In this document: positions 1-13,932 of the stretch, in pieces
Position numbering within the stretch: position 1 is the stretch's first letter
Layout of the letters: every line of letters starts with the position of its first letter
Source of the DNA: Ciona intestinalis
Taxonomy: Eukaryota; Chordata; Ascidiacea; Phlebobranchia; Cionidae
Direction: 5' to 3'
Assembly: GCF_000224145.3 (NCBI RefSeq)
Contig: NC_020166.2
Location: 2,030,319-2,094,318, forward strand
Length of the DNA: 64,000 nt
Notes under the pieces: generated by a model
Databases searched by the model: none
Told to the model about the DNA's origin: nothing
Seen by the model: only the letters and a program-made list of their open reading frames with translations
Position numbers and translations under genes: made by a program

Positions 1-113
1 AGAGAGAAGTATTTGCGGTTTATATAAGCGCCCTTAATGTCGCGTATATCGCTTATTTGAGTGAAATCTATTAACTTTTTTAATAGCAGAATATGACAAG
101 GCCTGTATTGAAT

Positions 114-256
114 CATAGTATGTTGAGGTAAAATGAGATATTTTGTCTATTTTCTCCTATCCTCGAGACTAAGAATGCCGTTGTTGATTGTCAAAAATAC
201 GACTGGGAATATTGAACACTATGTGTTAACGGTACCCCCGTCCTCCTCCATAGTGA
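114..256 (+). mobile_element. MITE copy, degraded and internally deleted
   Basis: Begins ATAGTATGTTGAGGTAAAATG and ends with a T-C-rich inverted end followed by CCATAGTG. It retains the GTTGTTGATTGT core of the ~195 bp family but has lost about 50 bases. Confidence 0.6.
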
Positions 257-1050
257 CATATGTAACAATTTCGAAATTTTGATATACTTAAATATAGATG
301 GATGAGAACACACTTTTATTGGCAGGATGCCTATATATTTTGCTAACGGAAAACTATGTGAAAGTAAGCGAAAGGGATATTTCTAAGAACTAGGGATTTA
401 AAACCTATATATGGCCATTAAAATCGGATACTTTGTGACATCGTTACATTGCTATTTTTGTCGCGGTGTCGTGACAGACGCCTATCTACCGTCGTCGCGG
501 GTATTTTAGACCTGAAACAGATCTGCAAAATTTTGCCAAACTTTGCTCATATTAATATCTGCTTGCAGTGTCAAGTTACGGGCAGCGAATATGAGCTTAT
601 CGTAGAGTTGCTTTGTGGCCATTTTAGTTCTGTCAGATACAGCATGATTTTTTAAAATGTAAGCCTAAAATAAGCCTAACTCAAGGTAATTCGTTTCCGA
701 AATAAAAACGAAGAGCTTTGGGTTTATTTTGAGTCCGGATTTCCGCGTTTTTTGTTACGTGATATTCCCTTTGTACACGAATTTGAAATAGAATATTCTA
801 TTGTAAAAAAAACACAAAAAATCTCATGGCGGAAACGTTTTTAGTTCCCAAAATCGTTTATCCTTCAACGGAGTCGCTATCGGTTTAAATCAAAGTTAAG
901 TACATAATGTGTATGATGCTGTAGTCAGTTATATTCAAATTTCTACAATGTTGCTTTGTTGATATATGGACTAAGCCGATGTCATCACATACGGGAATTT
1001 TATTTTAGTTTCGCATATAGATAAGACCATATAGCTGACTTGGCGAACCG
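257..1050. other. No feature seen
   Basis: AT-rich sequence; a 68-codon ORF at 449-655 has no recognisable similarity. Confidence 0.6.
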
Positions 1051-1248
1051 TATATATATAGAAGGCGGGAGACATTTTCATTCTTTTTTCCCTTTCACTT
1101 GGTAGTAAACAAAGAACTTTTAAAGAAATATTAAACGGTATTCCCAAGACTCCCATAGACCCATGTTTATTGTTTTAAAACAAACGATCAGTATATTTGG
1201 ATATTATGTGCTATAAAGGTGTCCCATCTTATCCCACAGCACTATATT
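1051..1248 (+). mobile_element. MITE copy
   Basis: Near full length. Left end GAAGGCGGGAGACATTTTCA, right end GTGTCCCATCTTATCCCACA followed by CACTATAT. TA-rich flanks at both ends. Confidence 0.8.
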
Positions 1249-4200
1249 TTTAAAGATCCTAAAATCATTAACACTTACAAATTATTAAAAATGTAAAAGC
1301 TAAGCTTCCGAATTTACATATTCTGAAATTAAATATTACTTGAAATTAAAGTTCCGCACGTCTCTGGTGCACTATCGCAGTGACCTTATGCGCGGCGAGC
1401 TATTTTCGTCATTTTTGTTGAGGTATAAACTTAAACAGCGGTTGCAACCTTCCAGATAGTGACTGAAAGCTCTTCTAATCTGCTGTCGTGAAATTAATTT
1501 AGCTTGATCGTCAAGACCGTACAGTCAGGTACCAGAACACGTCGATACAGTACACGGCAGAAGCGTGCATTGCTAATCAGATTTCCAGGTGCTGCATACA
1601 ACGCAGGCTGACAATGTTACCCACTGTGAGTACGCCTTTATATCTGGCTATCTTACCTTGTAGTCCATTTACCGGGATTCGTTTAAGTTGCTTGCCGAAA
1701 CAGAAACGTGATAGACAACGCCACAGAGATTGTATATGTTGTATGGCATTTATTGGATCCTGGCACGCCCGCGTAAATGTGCTGCCATTATTGCGGCTTG
1801 CGTTTTGTTGGGACAGGATTTCCCAACATTAGGAACTTTAAATGACCATCAGCGCATAAGTTGCACTTTGCCTTAGGATAGAAAACTACACGTACCTATA
1901 GATATACTTTCCACCATAAACTGTTACGCCTGTTTAATTTATGTTTTGTTGTGTGTGTGATAAAAGTTGACTGACAGCACGCGTGTGATAGGGTCTCACC
2001 TGACAAAACCTCATGCTCGCGGTCGAGACCACGCCTCCTGTGACATTTGCGATCGGTGCATGCGCCGCAATACTGGTTTAACTTCAATTAAGCAATAAGA
2101 TAATTTGTATATATACACGTGGGTGTTCGCAGTGAAAGTAGTTTGTAATTTGGACTTCGTCGTGACTTGATCATGTAATATCGCAAAATTCAGTCAAATG
2201 TTTTTAAAATTGGCGATTACAGAACTAGCAATAAATAGTCATGGTTCAATCTAAGTGACAATATTAAAAACGCAAAGTCCAATTAGCCTCCGTATAGCGT
2301 AAATTGCTGTCGATATTACATGACTCGTCCCACGGCGGAATGTATAAAAGAATTTTCGGTTTTTGATCTGAACTAACTGACCAATAAATTAATTCAAGCA
2401 AGAATTTAGTTTTTCTTCAAAAAAATAAACACCTCGAGTATTGCGTTGACACTAATAGACGTACAGAGAGCGGATACCGTTTTTAAACTGTGACAAGATC
2501 AGGTTATCGTGCTAACAGATCGGACTTTAATGTCGTTTCGTTCTTTAAGTTGTGACTCATTTCCGAGCCCTCATGTCGACTATTGGATTTGAACGATTGC
2601 CTATCTAGTTTATAGTGTGTGACAGGCACCACTACTCGAAACACCAATTGCCTTTAAGCTCTTACAATGCTGTAACTAATGCACAAAACTCGAAGAAGAT
2701 TTTATGCAAAAAGATTTTTCGCGCGATAAGAAATTTTGCTCTTGCCACAGTTTGCTACATCATCACAACTGACAAGGCGTTGCGTTTTGGCACGACATGG
2801 TATTAGTTTACCCTATAGCGAGGGATTCAAATTTGATCGAAAGGTCTGATATACACGACGATACTGTCCTACCAGCTAGGTGATGCTTCTATCATGGTAT
2901 TATACCTTGACGTATGTGGCTACGGATCTTAGATAGGCTAAGCTACTGAGATACCACACGATAACATTTTCTATTGTTTCAGTGGCATTCAGTATCACAT
3001 ATATATGGATACGCACATAACCTTGAACGTATAACACCGCAATATTGTTGCAAAAGCAAACAAGCTTTAACTTTTTTAAAAGAAAATCTTAATTAAACAG
3101 TAATGTAAATTACTTTCCTTAGATGAAATAAAGTAAGTACCAGTTTATGTAATATGACAGCGTATTATATCTTACTGTGAGCTAATTTTGTAAACCATTA
3201 AAAAAATAAGTTTTTTTTCGATTTAGCAATTAAATTCATTGAAACAAATGTAATATTTTTAAACTGGTTATAGCTGGACCAAACAGGCATACGAACTTTC
3301 TATATTCAGCCGTAAATCTCCGTTTGGGCTAATGTATTTTGGTGACACTTAAAACGATCTAGAGTGGTTTTTGAAAAAGTTTCTAAAGGTGCGCTTAAAC
3401 CACAGATCCCATTTGATCGCTGTAATGTTAAAACAAAACCATCAGATTCCGTTTGCACTGTACTTATGGTCCCTCTGCACTAACATGGGGTTTTGTTCTT
3501 TTCTATGAAATAAAGGTCGTGCAAAATTATCTGGCCTTAAAACGCAGTCATCATAATTTGATCAGCGACCCGGTTTTTGGTTACGTAAGTTTCAAGCCGC
3601 AAATTTACGTTTCGTGGTTGCAGGTCTGCTTATCCGGACTTACAACTATATCAGTACTGTTACCACAAAAAGCATTTGCCAAGATTCGCATCGGACTATT
3701 GTTTATTGTCGGTTATGTTCGTTTCCTATTGCCACCCCGAGAAACGAAGGGACAAAGAGATAGTCATTCAGCTGACGCGGTCTACAAATGGTCAACAAAC
3801 AACTACGTTAACGTTAGTGGATTCACACGGGTGTCCACTTATCAATGAGACGCTGGCTGTCCATTGATTGTAACTTTAACTCGATCACTACGAACGCTTT
3901 TGTTCAACAGTTAGGTTTCTGGTTAAACAACACACGTACCGGACGCGGGATTTTGGAAATCCAGTACTGAATAAACCAGTCGGCTACATTTATAAATGCC
4001 GTGTCTACTTTACAGAAGTATATGATGGAACATTTGTGTTTAGTAAATGACTCATTCATTGTCGATTTAGTGATTTATACCCTTGTGATACCAGTCTAAA
4101 GCGAGAGTAAGGACGTTACGAGTAGGGGGTTACTACAGTACCTTATACACGGCATTATGTAATACTTCCTTTAGACTTTAGAGAAAGGGGTCAGCAATGT

Positions 4201-5658
4201 CAAACCCGGAACTTAAAAAAACATCCGAAAGTATTATGGTTATACGGTCGCACCGGGGAACGGAAAATCCGCTACTCGTTTTAGAACGATCAATGGTTCG
4301 CTGTGCAAACACTGTGGTGCAATTTCGGCTTGTCTCGGCCAAGTCGTCGAGGTCGGTGTTGTGTTAGCGTCGGAGCTTCGGGAACGAAAGTTTTGTCCAC
4401 GGACGACGTGGGATGTTTTTGTTTATACGGTGCCTTTGATAGTAATTCGCAAAGCGGGCGTTGCGACCCTAACACAACAGCAGGCAGTGATGAACACTTC
4501 AAGACCCTACCTTAACTTTTTCCGCGGCGGTAGCTTTGTTCAAGCCGCAGTATTTTTCTTGGTTTCCAAGGCAGCACACTTTCGCTTTGACTGCAACCTT
4601 CTTTTGAACCTAACACTCCACACTGTTCCATTGACTGGAGCACCCACCACGTATAGAAGTCGATATGTCTGTGGACATACACAACTTGGTTAGTAAAATT
4701 ATAATATAAGGTTTCGCATTTCTTACAACAAACATATATAACTTTAGTACTACAATAATAGTTTCGATCAACATAAGATTTGGCCCGCTGTCGACTACGT
4801 TTTATTCTGCTTTGTTTAAAGGCTCGTCTTGTGTGAAGTACAAATATGAATTGAGGTGTATGTTTTGGCTAACACAAAAGTAATTAATGCATGAACCTCT
4901 AAACCGTGTTATGGTATTTCAAGGTAATATATCTACAACACCTTAAAGTGTTGTAATTTAAAAGTATGTTTTTCCCAAAACTTTGCCACGCTGAACAGGC
5001 TATTAGTTGTGAAAAACCGTTTACAAAATTCGTCAACACTTCGACAAAGTTAAACAAAAACCCTTCCACAAAGTGCAAGCGTGTGTTAACACTTTAAATT
5101 GGCCTCGTAATTAGAAACCGCCATTGACGTTGCTGCGGTTGGGGAAAGAAAACAACGAGTTTAATTATTCCGTCAACCATTCAGCTATCTTGCAAATCGC
5201 GGCCTCGGGCGCAAAAAGCTATAGGGCGGATACTGTGCAATATCAGATACTACTGATGCATGTTTCATACTACACGTATATCCATAGCATCGAATCATCT
5301 CACGTTTACGTATCAATTGTGTTATATATTTCCGCCGCCAGACCATTGTGTTTGAGTTGAGATTTCGAATCGAACTTTCCTGCTTAGATCGGACAAGTTG
5401 GGAGAAAAAAACGGAAACAGATCTGGATCGACTACGCGGAAGATCATTTCCACCGCACATACCGACATACAACATTCGTGTATATACAGTCGACGTAAAA
5501 GCCTTTGTTAAACCTTAGTGAAAGATGTGCGATCCGGGTAAATTTGACATGTTCAGCCTTTCTCTAATTCTTCAAGCGTTCTTCCAACTTTAACAGTGAA
5601 TTGGTTCACTCGCGCATCTGGCAATAGCGGTATAGAGGCTGTTCTATCCATGCAATGA
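1249..5658. other. No feature seen
   Basis: 4.4 kb with scattered short ORFs (longest 131 codons, 3453-3848) whose translations are cysteine- and histidine-scattered and match no family. No MITE or SINE copy recognised. Confidence 0.5.
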
Positions 5659-5857
5659 TATAGTATGGTGGGGGAAGATGGGTCACATTTTCATTCTATT
5701 TTTTCGTTCCATTCGGTAGGAAGCAGTGAACATTCAAAGAATTATAAAACCGTATCCTCACGACTCCCATACACCGTTGTTAATTGTTTAAAACACAATC
5801 AGGATATTCAGATATTATGTGCTAAAAGTGTCCCTTCTTCCCCCACTCTACTATATA
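5659..5857 (+). mobile_element. MITE copy, well preserved
   Basis: TAGTATGGTGGGGGAAGATG at the left and CCCCCACTCTACTATATA at the right form the imperfect inverted repeat. The internal block GACTCCCATACACCGTTGTT is intact. Confidence 0.85.
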
Positions 5858-6509
5858 CGCCATCTCGCAAACCTATTGTTTTGTGGGTCTTACTATAGAT
5901 GTGGCATAAGGTACATATTAAATATTTGAAAGGTAACAACTTTATGCATAAATAACTCTTACTAACCGAGATATAACTTTTTGTGTTTTTTTTTCAATTA
6001 ACATAATTGTACTGTTACAGAGCACAGACAGAGACATTGAGTGTAACATAGGTTATATAAGATTAAAATCTAACAGTAGCATATAAGCCTAAAACTCACT
6101 GAATCGTTAGAAATACAAACAAACTCGTTCGAAAAGTGATTCGATTTGTAATGGAAAATTGCCAATAATATAAGACATGTAAAACAAATGGTTTTCACTC
6201 CTTTTCCGTTGTAAGTATATCAATCACCATTTATTGGCCTTGACGTTATAAAAATAACGTTTTGTTCGATTTTCGCGGAAACAATTTGAAAAAATCTGAT
6301 CACGACGCTTCGCATTGTTCCTCAATGTTCCGATTTCACGCTTGGTGATCGGTCGTCGGTTATTTGTTTTCCTTCGCGAGTTATCGTACGACCGTTGCCT
6401 GGCTGTATATTTTGGTAATTATCATAATTGATTGCACGTAATGAGTCCGCGAGTCCGTCTGCTTTGAACCCCTGCGGTTGTGAGCATATTTTAAACGGTC
6501 CTTCTGTTG

Positions 6510-6646
6510 TGACGTAATGGTTATTCAATCCAGTGACGTCAAACGTGACGTATATTAATCTTACGATAACATTTTTCTGAATTCGGCTGGGTCTAGTTTT
6601 GGTAATGCAGTCGTATTCCATAACGTAACGTCACGATATGACGTAA
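6510..6646. promoter_or_regulatory. Homotypic cluster of five TGACGT (CRE/ATF-like) sites
   Basis: TGACGTAA at 6510, the perfect palindrome TGACGTCA at 6534, TGACGTAT at 6546, AACGTCA (minus-strand TGACGTT) at 6627, and TGACGTAA at 6639. Sites of this type bind CREB/ATF and related bZIP factors. The nearest recognised gene is RASSF9/10, 7.3 kb downstream; whether it is the target is unknown. Confidence 0.5.
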
Positions 6647-7456
6647 GTTTGTCTCATGACAACACAGTAAGGTTGGGAAGACAGCCGTGGCATTTTCTCA
6701 TCACTCTATTTGAGTTTGCGCTCTCGTTGTCGTTGGTGATCGGGAGTGAAAATGGCCCGCTGAAAGTTTTATTCCGTAACCATAAAACACGCGTTGTTTG
6801 GTTACGGTCTCAGACTCCATAATTTTCAGCTTCTAGCCACCGCCGGCCGAGATAAAAGCACGGAGGATGGTCCCATATCGAAACAGGAAATACATTATAC
6901 GAATTTACTGTGGCCAACACCAACGCTTTTGGATTCCGATCGCCCATTAACGATCATTGCTGTAAATTGAGCGTTATACCACGGCCAAGTACCATCGCCA
7001 CTTTCAACAAATCGAACGACTTAGTTCAAATAAAGGCATATCAAGTTTGACTTATTTCCCGACGGGCTAGGACTTCGATTAATCGAGGCGGTATATACGC
7101 TTTAATATGTACAATACTGATGCGCAGCAAATTGCGCGCGTTTAAGATGCCGAGACAATACGTTATGTATTTCGTTTAGAAATTCAACTAATTTGATCTG
7201 TTTGCTGTAAAACTGCTCGCCAAGTTTGACGTCTCATGGTCTTACCAGCGACGCCGATGCTGTTGGCAAAATATACGCGAAGGTCGACTCTCGAGGACGT
7301 ACCTAGGTGAACTATATCTGCACACATTGCCCTGTGTCCATCACGCGACTGTACACAAGGCACAAGTGCGAATGAGGTTACTACTGCACGTTGGTGGTTA
7401 GCACCACCCGTGCGGTATTTTCTCAGTTTTTAACAGTGATAAAAATCGTTGGCAAT

Positions 7457-7477
7457 GGGGGGGGGGGGGGGAGGGGG
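7457..7477 (+). repeat. G homopolymer
   Basis: Fifteen G at 7457-7471, one A, then five G. May form G-quadruplex structure or be length-unstable. Confidence 0.9.
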
Positions 7478-9276
7478 CCCGTATACCATGTGCGTGGGTA
7501 GAGGTTTCCTGAAGTAATTTCAGACAGGGAAATAGCGAATAAAGCTGTTGAAATAATTGCCACGCATGGCCGGCCCGGGTTTGGGTACATCTTGCCAGAA
7601 GACTGTACCACGCCGCTAATTATGTTTACTGTAACCTATTTGTTGTAGCATTATGTGGTTCGGGCCGGTTCACTTTTCATCGGATGTAGTCTGTTCACTA
7701 CGCAAGTGCTTTTGTGTTTTTGTCTAACAAATGCTGCTAACAAACAAAGCGCACAACGTGTCTTGTTAGTATTAAGCAATTTGTCCTAACGCGAAAACTA
7801 ATTCCGCTTAAACCCGCGTATCTTGGCGCCGTAAACAAACCAGTAAATTCGCTGCCTAAACACAAGGTTGGCGTCGAACTTTTGCTCTTGCTATGGCGCG
7901 TGTGACGACAAACTCGTACCCAACCGCGCAGGACAACCGCGCTTCGAGTGCGAAGTTTCGAAGTGCGAATTTCGGGAGCTTCGGCGCTTTAATAACATGC
8001 AATTTTCGTGAGAACCGTCGCGCAATTGGTGACAGATGCGACTTGGAGAGTGAACGAGGCAGTTTTTAATTAATGCTGACTCGACTGAGCGCTGGTTTAT
8101 TGCGTTCAGAGCTGTTTATGGGCCGTAAACCGTTCGCCAATTTCTTGGCAACGAGGGCACGACCTACGCAAAGCAAAGACACCAAGTTAGAGTGATTTCG
8201 ACTACTTTAAAATAGTGAAGCAAACATAGCGTGAAAGTGGCAATAAACTCGTTGGCGTATTCTATTTTCAGCTATAACGAACAGACAGTCAGCAGGCAAA
8301 ACGAATGATTCAGCAGAGAAATTAGACCCCGGTAAGAGACAACACGTTACGAGTTCAAAATAAGCGAGAAGTGTCGCCCTGCTTAATTGAGTGTAACGAG
8401 AGCCGTATTTGGTCCCTACAGTTTGTCCACAGACATCAACAAAGGTTTGTTTAGAGCAGGAAAGAAGAATTACTTATATAATAATAATTCTACGTTTCTA
8501 CAAGGTTGCCTACGTATATAAAGGTTTATATGCAAGGGGTAATTTTCCTTTGCCACCCACGAGATTTGCAGTTGTTGTTTTTGTTTAAATATTAGTTATA
8601 GGTTGTAGGTGTTAGCGGGTCATAGGACTATGCGTAGCTTGCGTGCCCGTTACTGTCACCTACGTTGTAAAAACACCAGTTGCTTTTTTGCGTGTAGGTG
8701 CACATTACATTACGCTAAAACGGTACAGGGTATTTCTCCAGACCTGTTTAACCCTTTTTTGCAAACAATGCTCATTTTCGAGTTATTAGACTGCATATAG
8801 GCTTAATTTATGCTTTTTTGCGCATTTTCGAGGTATTAGACTGCATATACCCTTAATTAACCGCGCGAGCACGTACAGATTTTCAGGCCAAAATTTTCAA
8901 CCGGCGTCTGCGATTTTTACTTATTTAGAAACAATCTTGTTTCACAGCCGTAATAACACAGGGTCTTCGTGGAAATACAGGCAGTAAAGATAGCCTGAAA
9001 TAACAAAAGCTCAAAGCGTATGTTTTCAAGATGTCTTTCTACAACTAGTGTATTACTATTAACTGGTTGAGTTCATTAATCCCAGCTGCGTGTGTCGATA
9101 TAACGTCGTCAAATCGAAATTACCACAGCGGGACAACTTTCTTTTGCAGCTGTGACTACTACAGACCCAGTCGCGGTAAATACGCGGTAGTTTACGACCG
9201 AAATTCGCATCTGTTTTGCCGGTACACCAAAAACATGCTTTGTAACAGAACGGGCAGCCCCACCTGCCTAGGTCCC

Positions 9277-9284
9277 TGACGTCA
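9277..9284. promoter_or_regulatory. Perfect CRE octamer
   Basis: TGACGTCA in otherwise gene-free DNA 4.6 kb upstream of RASSF9/10. A single site; function unknown. Confidence 0.25.
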
Positions 9285-11407
9285 CAAAACAATACGGATT
9301 TAGTTTCAACGTTCGATTCAGAGGATTCGGTCACTGACAACACGGTTGTTTTCGAATGTCCTACAAGAGTGTACGTGTATCGAGGTGCGTACAGCATAGA
9401 TCTAGGTATACAGTCACATACATATGCGAAAACAACGCAAAGGTCTGCATGCTCCATGCTTTGAATAGGGTTTCGATTTTTAGTCAGAACTATTTTGGTT
9501 CATATTTGATTACGGTTTGGGTCTTTTGCGTTATAGGAGTTCATGCAACAGCGTATTTTGTACTGGGCGTTGTATATGAATGCCCGTGTGCATAAAGTAC
9601 ATATAGGTAGCCTCAGTGTTTGCATTTCCCGTCGTGCAACGACGTCTTCGTGTGTGGGATCGCATAGCCGTGACTGCTCGTAGCTAAAATTATGCATTTG
9701 TGGCGTTGTAGGGGGGTTGGGGGACCAGCAACAGTTATTAGTCAGCGTGTCGTGTCCTGTCATGGTTCAACATCAGCCACAGGTTGTTCTGTATATTTGA
9801 AACAACCTCTGAGCATACCGAAGACATTTCGGGATAGAGTTCAATTGTGCAGGTTACGATGTAGCAATACATCACTGTTCAGCACGGCAGTAACGGCCTG
9901 ATGTTCGAACGTTATGTCGTGCAACTATAAAGGGTGGCTGGAGGTTTCTCCTGGGTGTAGAATATAGTTATACGAGGCAACTATGTTAAGTATTCCGTTT
10001 GCGTGTGGCGTTGCGGAAAGGGATTTTGTCAAATTGGGAAGTTTTAGCTAAATTATGGCAGCAAGGTATGTTTCATTTGTGGATTCCGGAGCGCTAAAAG
10101 AACCGGCGAAAAGAATTACCGCATTAGATAGGGTAAATTCATTGCGGCGGGCGGCTCATATTGAGACCATCTGTCAACGTCGTATAGGTACAACCGTACC
10201 GCTCGCGCCGGGGCCGTCAACACTTTTGCTCCCCCACCCCTACACCGTGGGTTCAAAAGAAATATTCTGGCTCGGGGTACCCGATGAGATAACCGCTGAC
10301 CTAGTTGGGGTGGCCTTTCCTAAATCGAATCCTCTGATATACGAAAAACGTGACCGCTCCCGAGCTACGGGCGGTCCTCTAGAAATTTCTAGAGTTTCAA
10401 ACACCGTATCCGTTGTCCTTCGAAATTACGGGCTTGGTTTCAGCAGCCGTATACTGCTCCAGTGTCTGCATAACCCAGACCAGTCAATGTTTGTTTAGGA
10501 CGTCGCCGTAAACGGGAAAATGAGGATGCCCCGCGCTTGCAGCGTGCCCTGCATCCCGATTGTTGTTGTTTTAATGAATCTCCACTCTGCAGGCAGCATA
10601 TCTTCTGTCCAAATAATTTGCAGCAGTTAATTTCCGCAATCCGCGTATCCCGCAAATTGCCCGATGATGAATCATCTTCCCATTGTATCCATAAGAGGAG
10701 CCCGTGTATTGATGAGCGGGCAGTGTTGATTTATAAGGATGCGGTCGGACCTAATCGCAGTTTTATTTAAACGGAACGTTATGCGGTATTTGGCCTATTG
10801 ATTTTCGGGGCCAGAGAGCGATCTGTCATTCATGTCAAAAGCAATCGACTCGTTCCCCAGCTCTGGGTTGTTGAATCTGGGGCAGTATTGGCCCAACTCG
10901 ATGACAAATAGTTATGCAGGAGCGTGGCAGGGATCAGGTTGCGGCTGGGACCGGTTTCGTCTTGCCCCATGACAACTCGGGACTGTTTTCCTGCCCCAAA
11001 AGCGCCGTTTTTAAACGCGCCAGTGCTTTCCAGCAGACAAGCGAAAGATTTTGTTGAATTGTTGTTCCCTGACTCACCGTGGGCGATTTTTTACCTAACG
11101 ACGTGTGAAGTTTATCTGTTTACGCGTTAATAGGGGGCAACAAATATACGAAATACCTATAGTCCGAGGAAAAGACAGCCACCAGATACGCCGGGGTGAT
11201 TTGAACTGATACTTGCATAAACCTTCTACCCATCTTTATTAAAGTGACGTAATCGGATAGATTAACCCTCCCCCGCTTTAAGACACTTGTCATTCATCCG
11301 TTGAGCCGCTTCTAGAAATGTCGAAATACCTTCCGTAACGGGTGTTTTAGCGCGGATTTGCCGCCAAGTAGCGCCGGGCGTTTGAAGACTTTAAATCGGC
11401 CGAGAAT

Positions 11408-11415
11408 TGACGTCA
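11408..11415. promoter_or_regulatory. Perfect CRE octamer
   Basis: TGACGTCA 2.5 kb upstream of the RASSF9/10 start codon. Confidence 0.25.
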
Positions 11416-13911
11416 TACGCTTTGGTAATTGAAGGTTGTGCGTGCCGCTGAGAGACGCGTTATTGCTGCTTTAACTCTGAGTGGGTGACATGCTATGCCA
11501 GAACTGCCTCCAAGGCTTAGCGTCCGCGTGAGAGGCTCCCGCAAAGGCCTTGCCTATAGTTGCACATTGCACCGTGTGTGTTTGTTCATGCAGTTCAAAC
11601 CCCTTCTATATCTCATAGCACGAGCCATATTCACGCCACCCCGGCGGAATAAGTCGTTGGTTTAAGGCACGCTGCAATGCAGAAAGGGTTTGACATTACT
11701 TCACACGTTGACGTTAGCTGTCAGCTACTACTAGTTAACACATGGCTTAGCTTTACTGTGGCCATACACGATGGTTGCCGTAACCACTTTTTTCGAACGA
11801 CCGCTTCGTTTAACCCAGTAATGACCTTCCATCGTTTCCAAAAACTTTCCCATCGTTTTTCGTCGAAATGCAAATCAAATACAGACCGTTATCAGATTCT
11901 CGAACCTGCAAACAATATGCCTTCCGTGGGTCTAGTCGTACAGCTTTGTCTGTGTGACAGACGAACGTGCGGGCAACAGTTTCTAAAGGCTGAAAAGCAA
12001 AAGCTTGTTTTTCACCGACTCACAGTAATCGAATCTTTAAAAGTCGGTCATGCACTTCTGTCGTTCGGATTAATTATGTTGCGCAATCGCTTTTAGCAAG
12101 GTGTTATTTAACTCAATGATTGACGTGTTTTTCTGTTGGGCTTTCCATAATAGGCAGCTGGGCGTGATTTCACTTCACGAATTCGGATTCATAAGTTGTT
12201 GAAACGTTTTCCGTTCTTTTTCAGATAAGACGAAAAGCAACGAAACTGTAGGCGGTGCGGAGTTTTGTAAACAATTAAAGAGCGAGTAATAAGCGGCGCA
12301 TTCGGGCCGTCGTCGCCGTTGTAGAAGTAAACTTTCGTTCTAATTCGAAGTCATAATATTTGCACGACATTAAGTTTGTTTAATGCGGAAAGACCCCGTG
12401 CCGCGCTTTCCGTCCTAAAACTTGCAAAGCGATCATTAACGAGCGGGTATTTGCGGGACAATACAAACAGATTGCTCGACGACTCGATCACTACTGCGCT
12501 GCAGCAAAAATATCCAACCAAGACTAATTATTAAACTCGTTATCGTGCTCATGTTGTCCCACACGATACTACCGTCCGGCTTCGCAACGGATTTTACTCC
12601 CAATACCATATGCTGTGCTGGACCAATTAAAATAAACGGCGTTATCAATTGATGGACCTTTTGCGGTCCCATGTGGTTTACCGCTAGGTCGGCAGGTCCT
12701 CAGATGGATCAAAGGTTTAACGCTTTTCCTTGATTGGCTTTTTACGTATTCGATCCATGTGCTGTTGTACCTCTGTAGGTTCCCTACAACTTCAAACCAG
12801 GGCAAGATTAAGCTATTGCAGCTGCACTAGCAAAGTGCTTTGTAACCTCTACCCCAGCGTAAATTAGGCGAGCGGTATTTTGAGGCTTTTTGGGTTCGGA
12901 ACCGAAAACTGTGACTTTTAGCAAACCGCCCGTTTTAAAGGGGACTAATTGTGACATTTCGTTTAAAACGAGACTAATTGCTAAGTTTATTTACTTTGAT
13001 GAAAAGATTGTAAATTACGTGGTAAAAATCACACCGCAGGACGAGAAAAATGCCACCAGTTTAATGTAGATTTAATTGCGGCGAATATCTGTCGACACTA
13101 AAACGTTCTGCTGCCAATGTAGTGCTAATGCGTTAACACGGTTTATCGTACAAGTTTTGTATTATGGTCCAGTACGACCTAAAGCTGCCGCGGTGAGAAG
13201 GAGAAAAAGGCAATCGTTATCGCTCGTCGCTCGTAGAAAAAATGCGTTCGCCAACTCTGACGATTGAAGTAAGCTGTTCGATTCATTCCTGGCGGCCCAT
13301 TGTCAGATCACGGCCTCTTTACGTCGCTCCGTTCGAAGAGACTCAGGTCGTCCGAGATTTGACCTAAATCCGCCGGGCTGGAAAGTCGATAAGTCGTTAG
13401 ATATGAAATTTCAGGTCGAGCAATGGCGCCGTGAGATTTAATTGAAAATAGGTTGACGCAGTGTCGCGGATGAGGTTTTAAGAAAAGCTCAGGCCGATCA
13501 AAGCCCATAGAAGCGGATTATGTGATCTGTATGGGGCCGACGTGAAGGGGCTTTCGCAGTCGGCGATTTGACCTGTATTAAATTACTTCATGAGCGGCCT
13601 GTAATCCATGCATTTGCCGAGGCAAATCCTAGTCAGCTGCAGCGCATGTGTGCTTGTTCTGTAAGATTTTCAATGTTTCAGCGCCGTTCGAGTGGCTCGG
13701 TTGTAGGCAGAGGGAAACCGCACGACTCTTTCACGAAGCGCTCCCGGCTTTTCGGGTCGAGGATCGGCGCAAATTGAAATAAATCGCTTCGGTTGAGAAC
13801 TAACCGCTTTGCCCTTTCAGGTACATCAAAAACCAACCAATGCATAGTAACTTGTGAACTGAACGCTTTATTGGAGTAAGAGTTGTACACAACTCGGTAA
13901 GGACTATTTCC

Positions 13912-13913
13912 AG
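13912..13913 (+). promoter_or_regulatory. Acceptor-like AG upstream of the RASSF9/10 start codon
   Basis: ACTATTTCCAG ends here, 19 bases before ATG 13933. It could be a spliced-leader trans-splice acceptor (common in Ciona) or the 3' end of a 5'-UTR intron. No promoter was identified. Confidence 0.3.
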
Positions 13914-13932
13914 ACATAAAGTGCAAACAAAC

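Larger units (their letters stand above)
5858..13911. other. Repeat-free, CpG-rich DNA upstream of RASSF9/10
   Basis: Eight kilobases with no supported exon. It holds the CRE cluster at 6510-6646, a 15-base G run at 7457, and isolated CRE octamers. ORFs up to 147 codons (10055-10498, 11677-12096) look like chance: no family, no codon pattern, no splice context. Confidence 0.55.

Noticed and set aside
10055..10498. 147-codon plus-strand ORF
   Set aside because: No recognisable domain, odd composition and no splice or promoter context. In ~20 kb of less AT-rich DNA read in six frames, one or a few ORFs of this size are expected by chance.
11677..12096. 139-codon plus-strand ORF
   Set aside because: No domain, no conserved pattern, no flanking exon signals.
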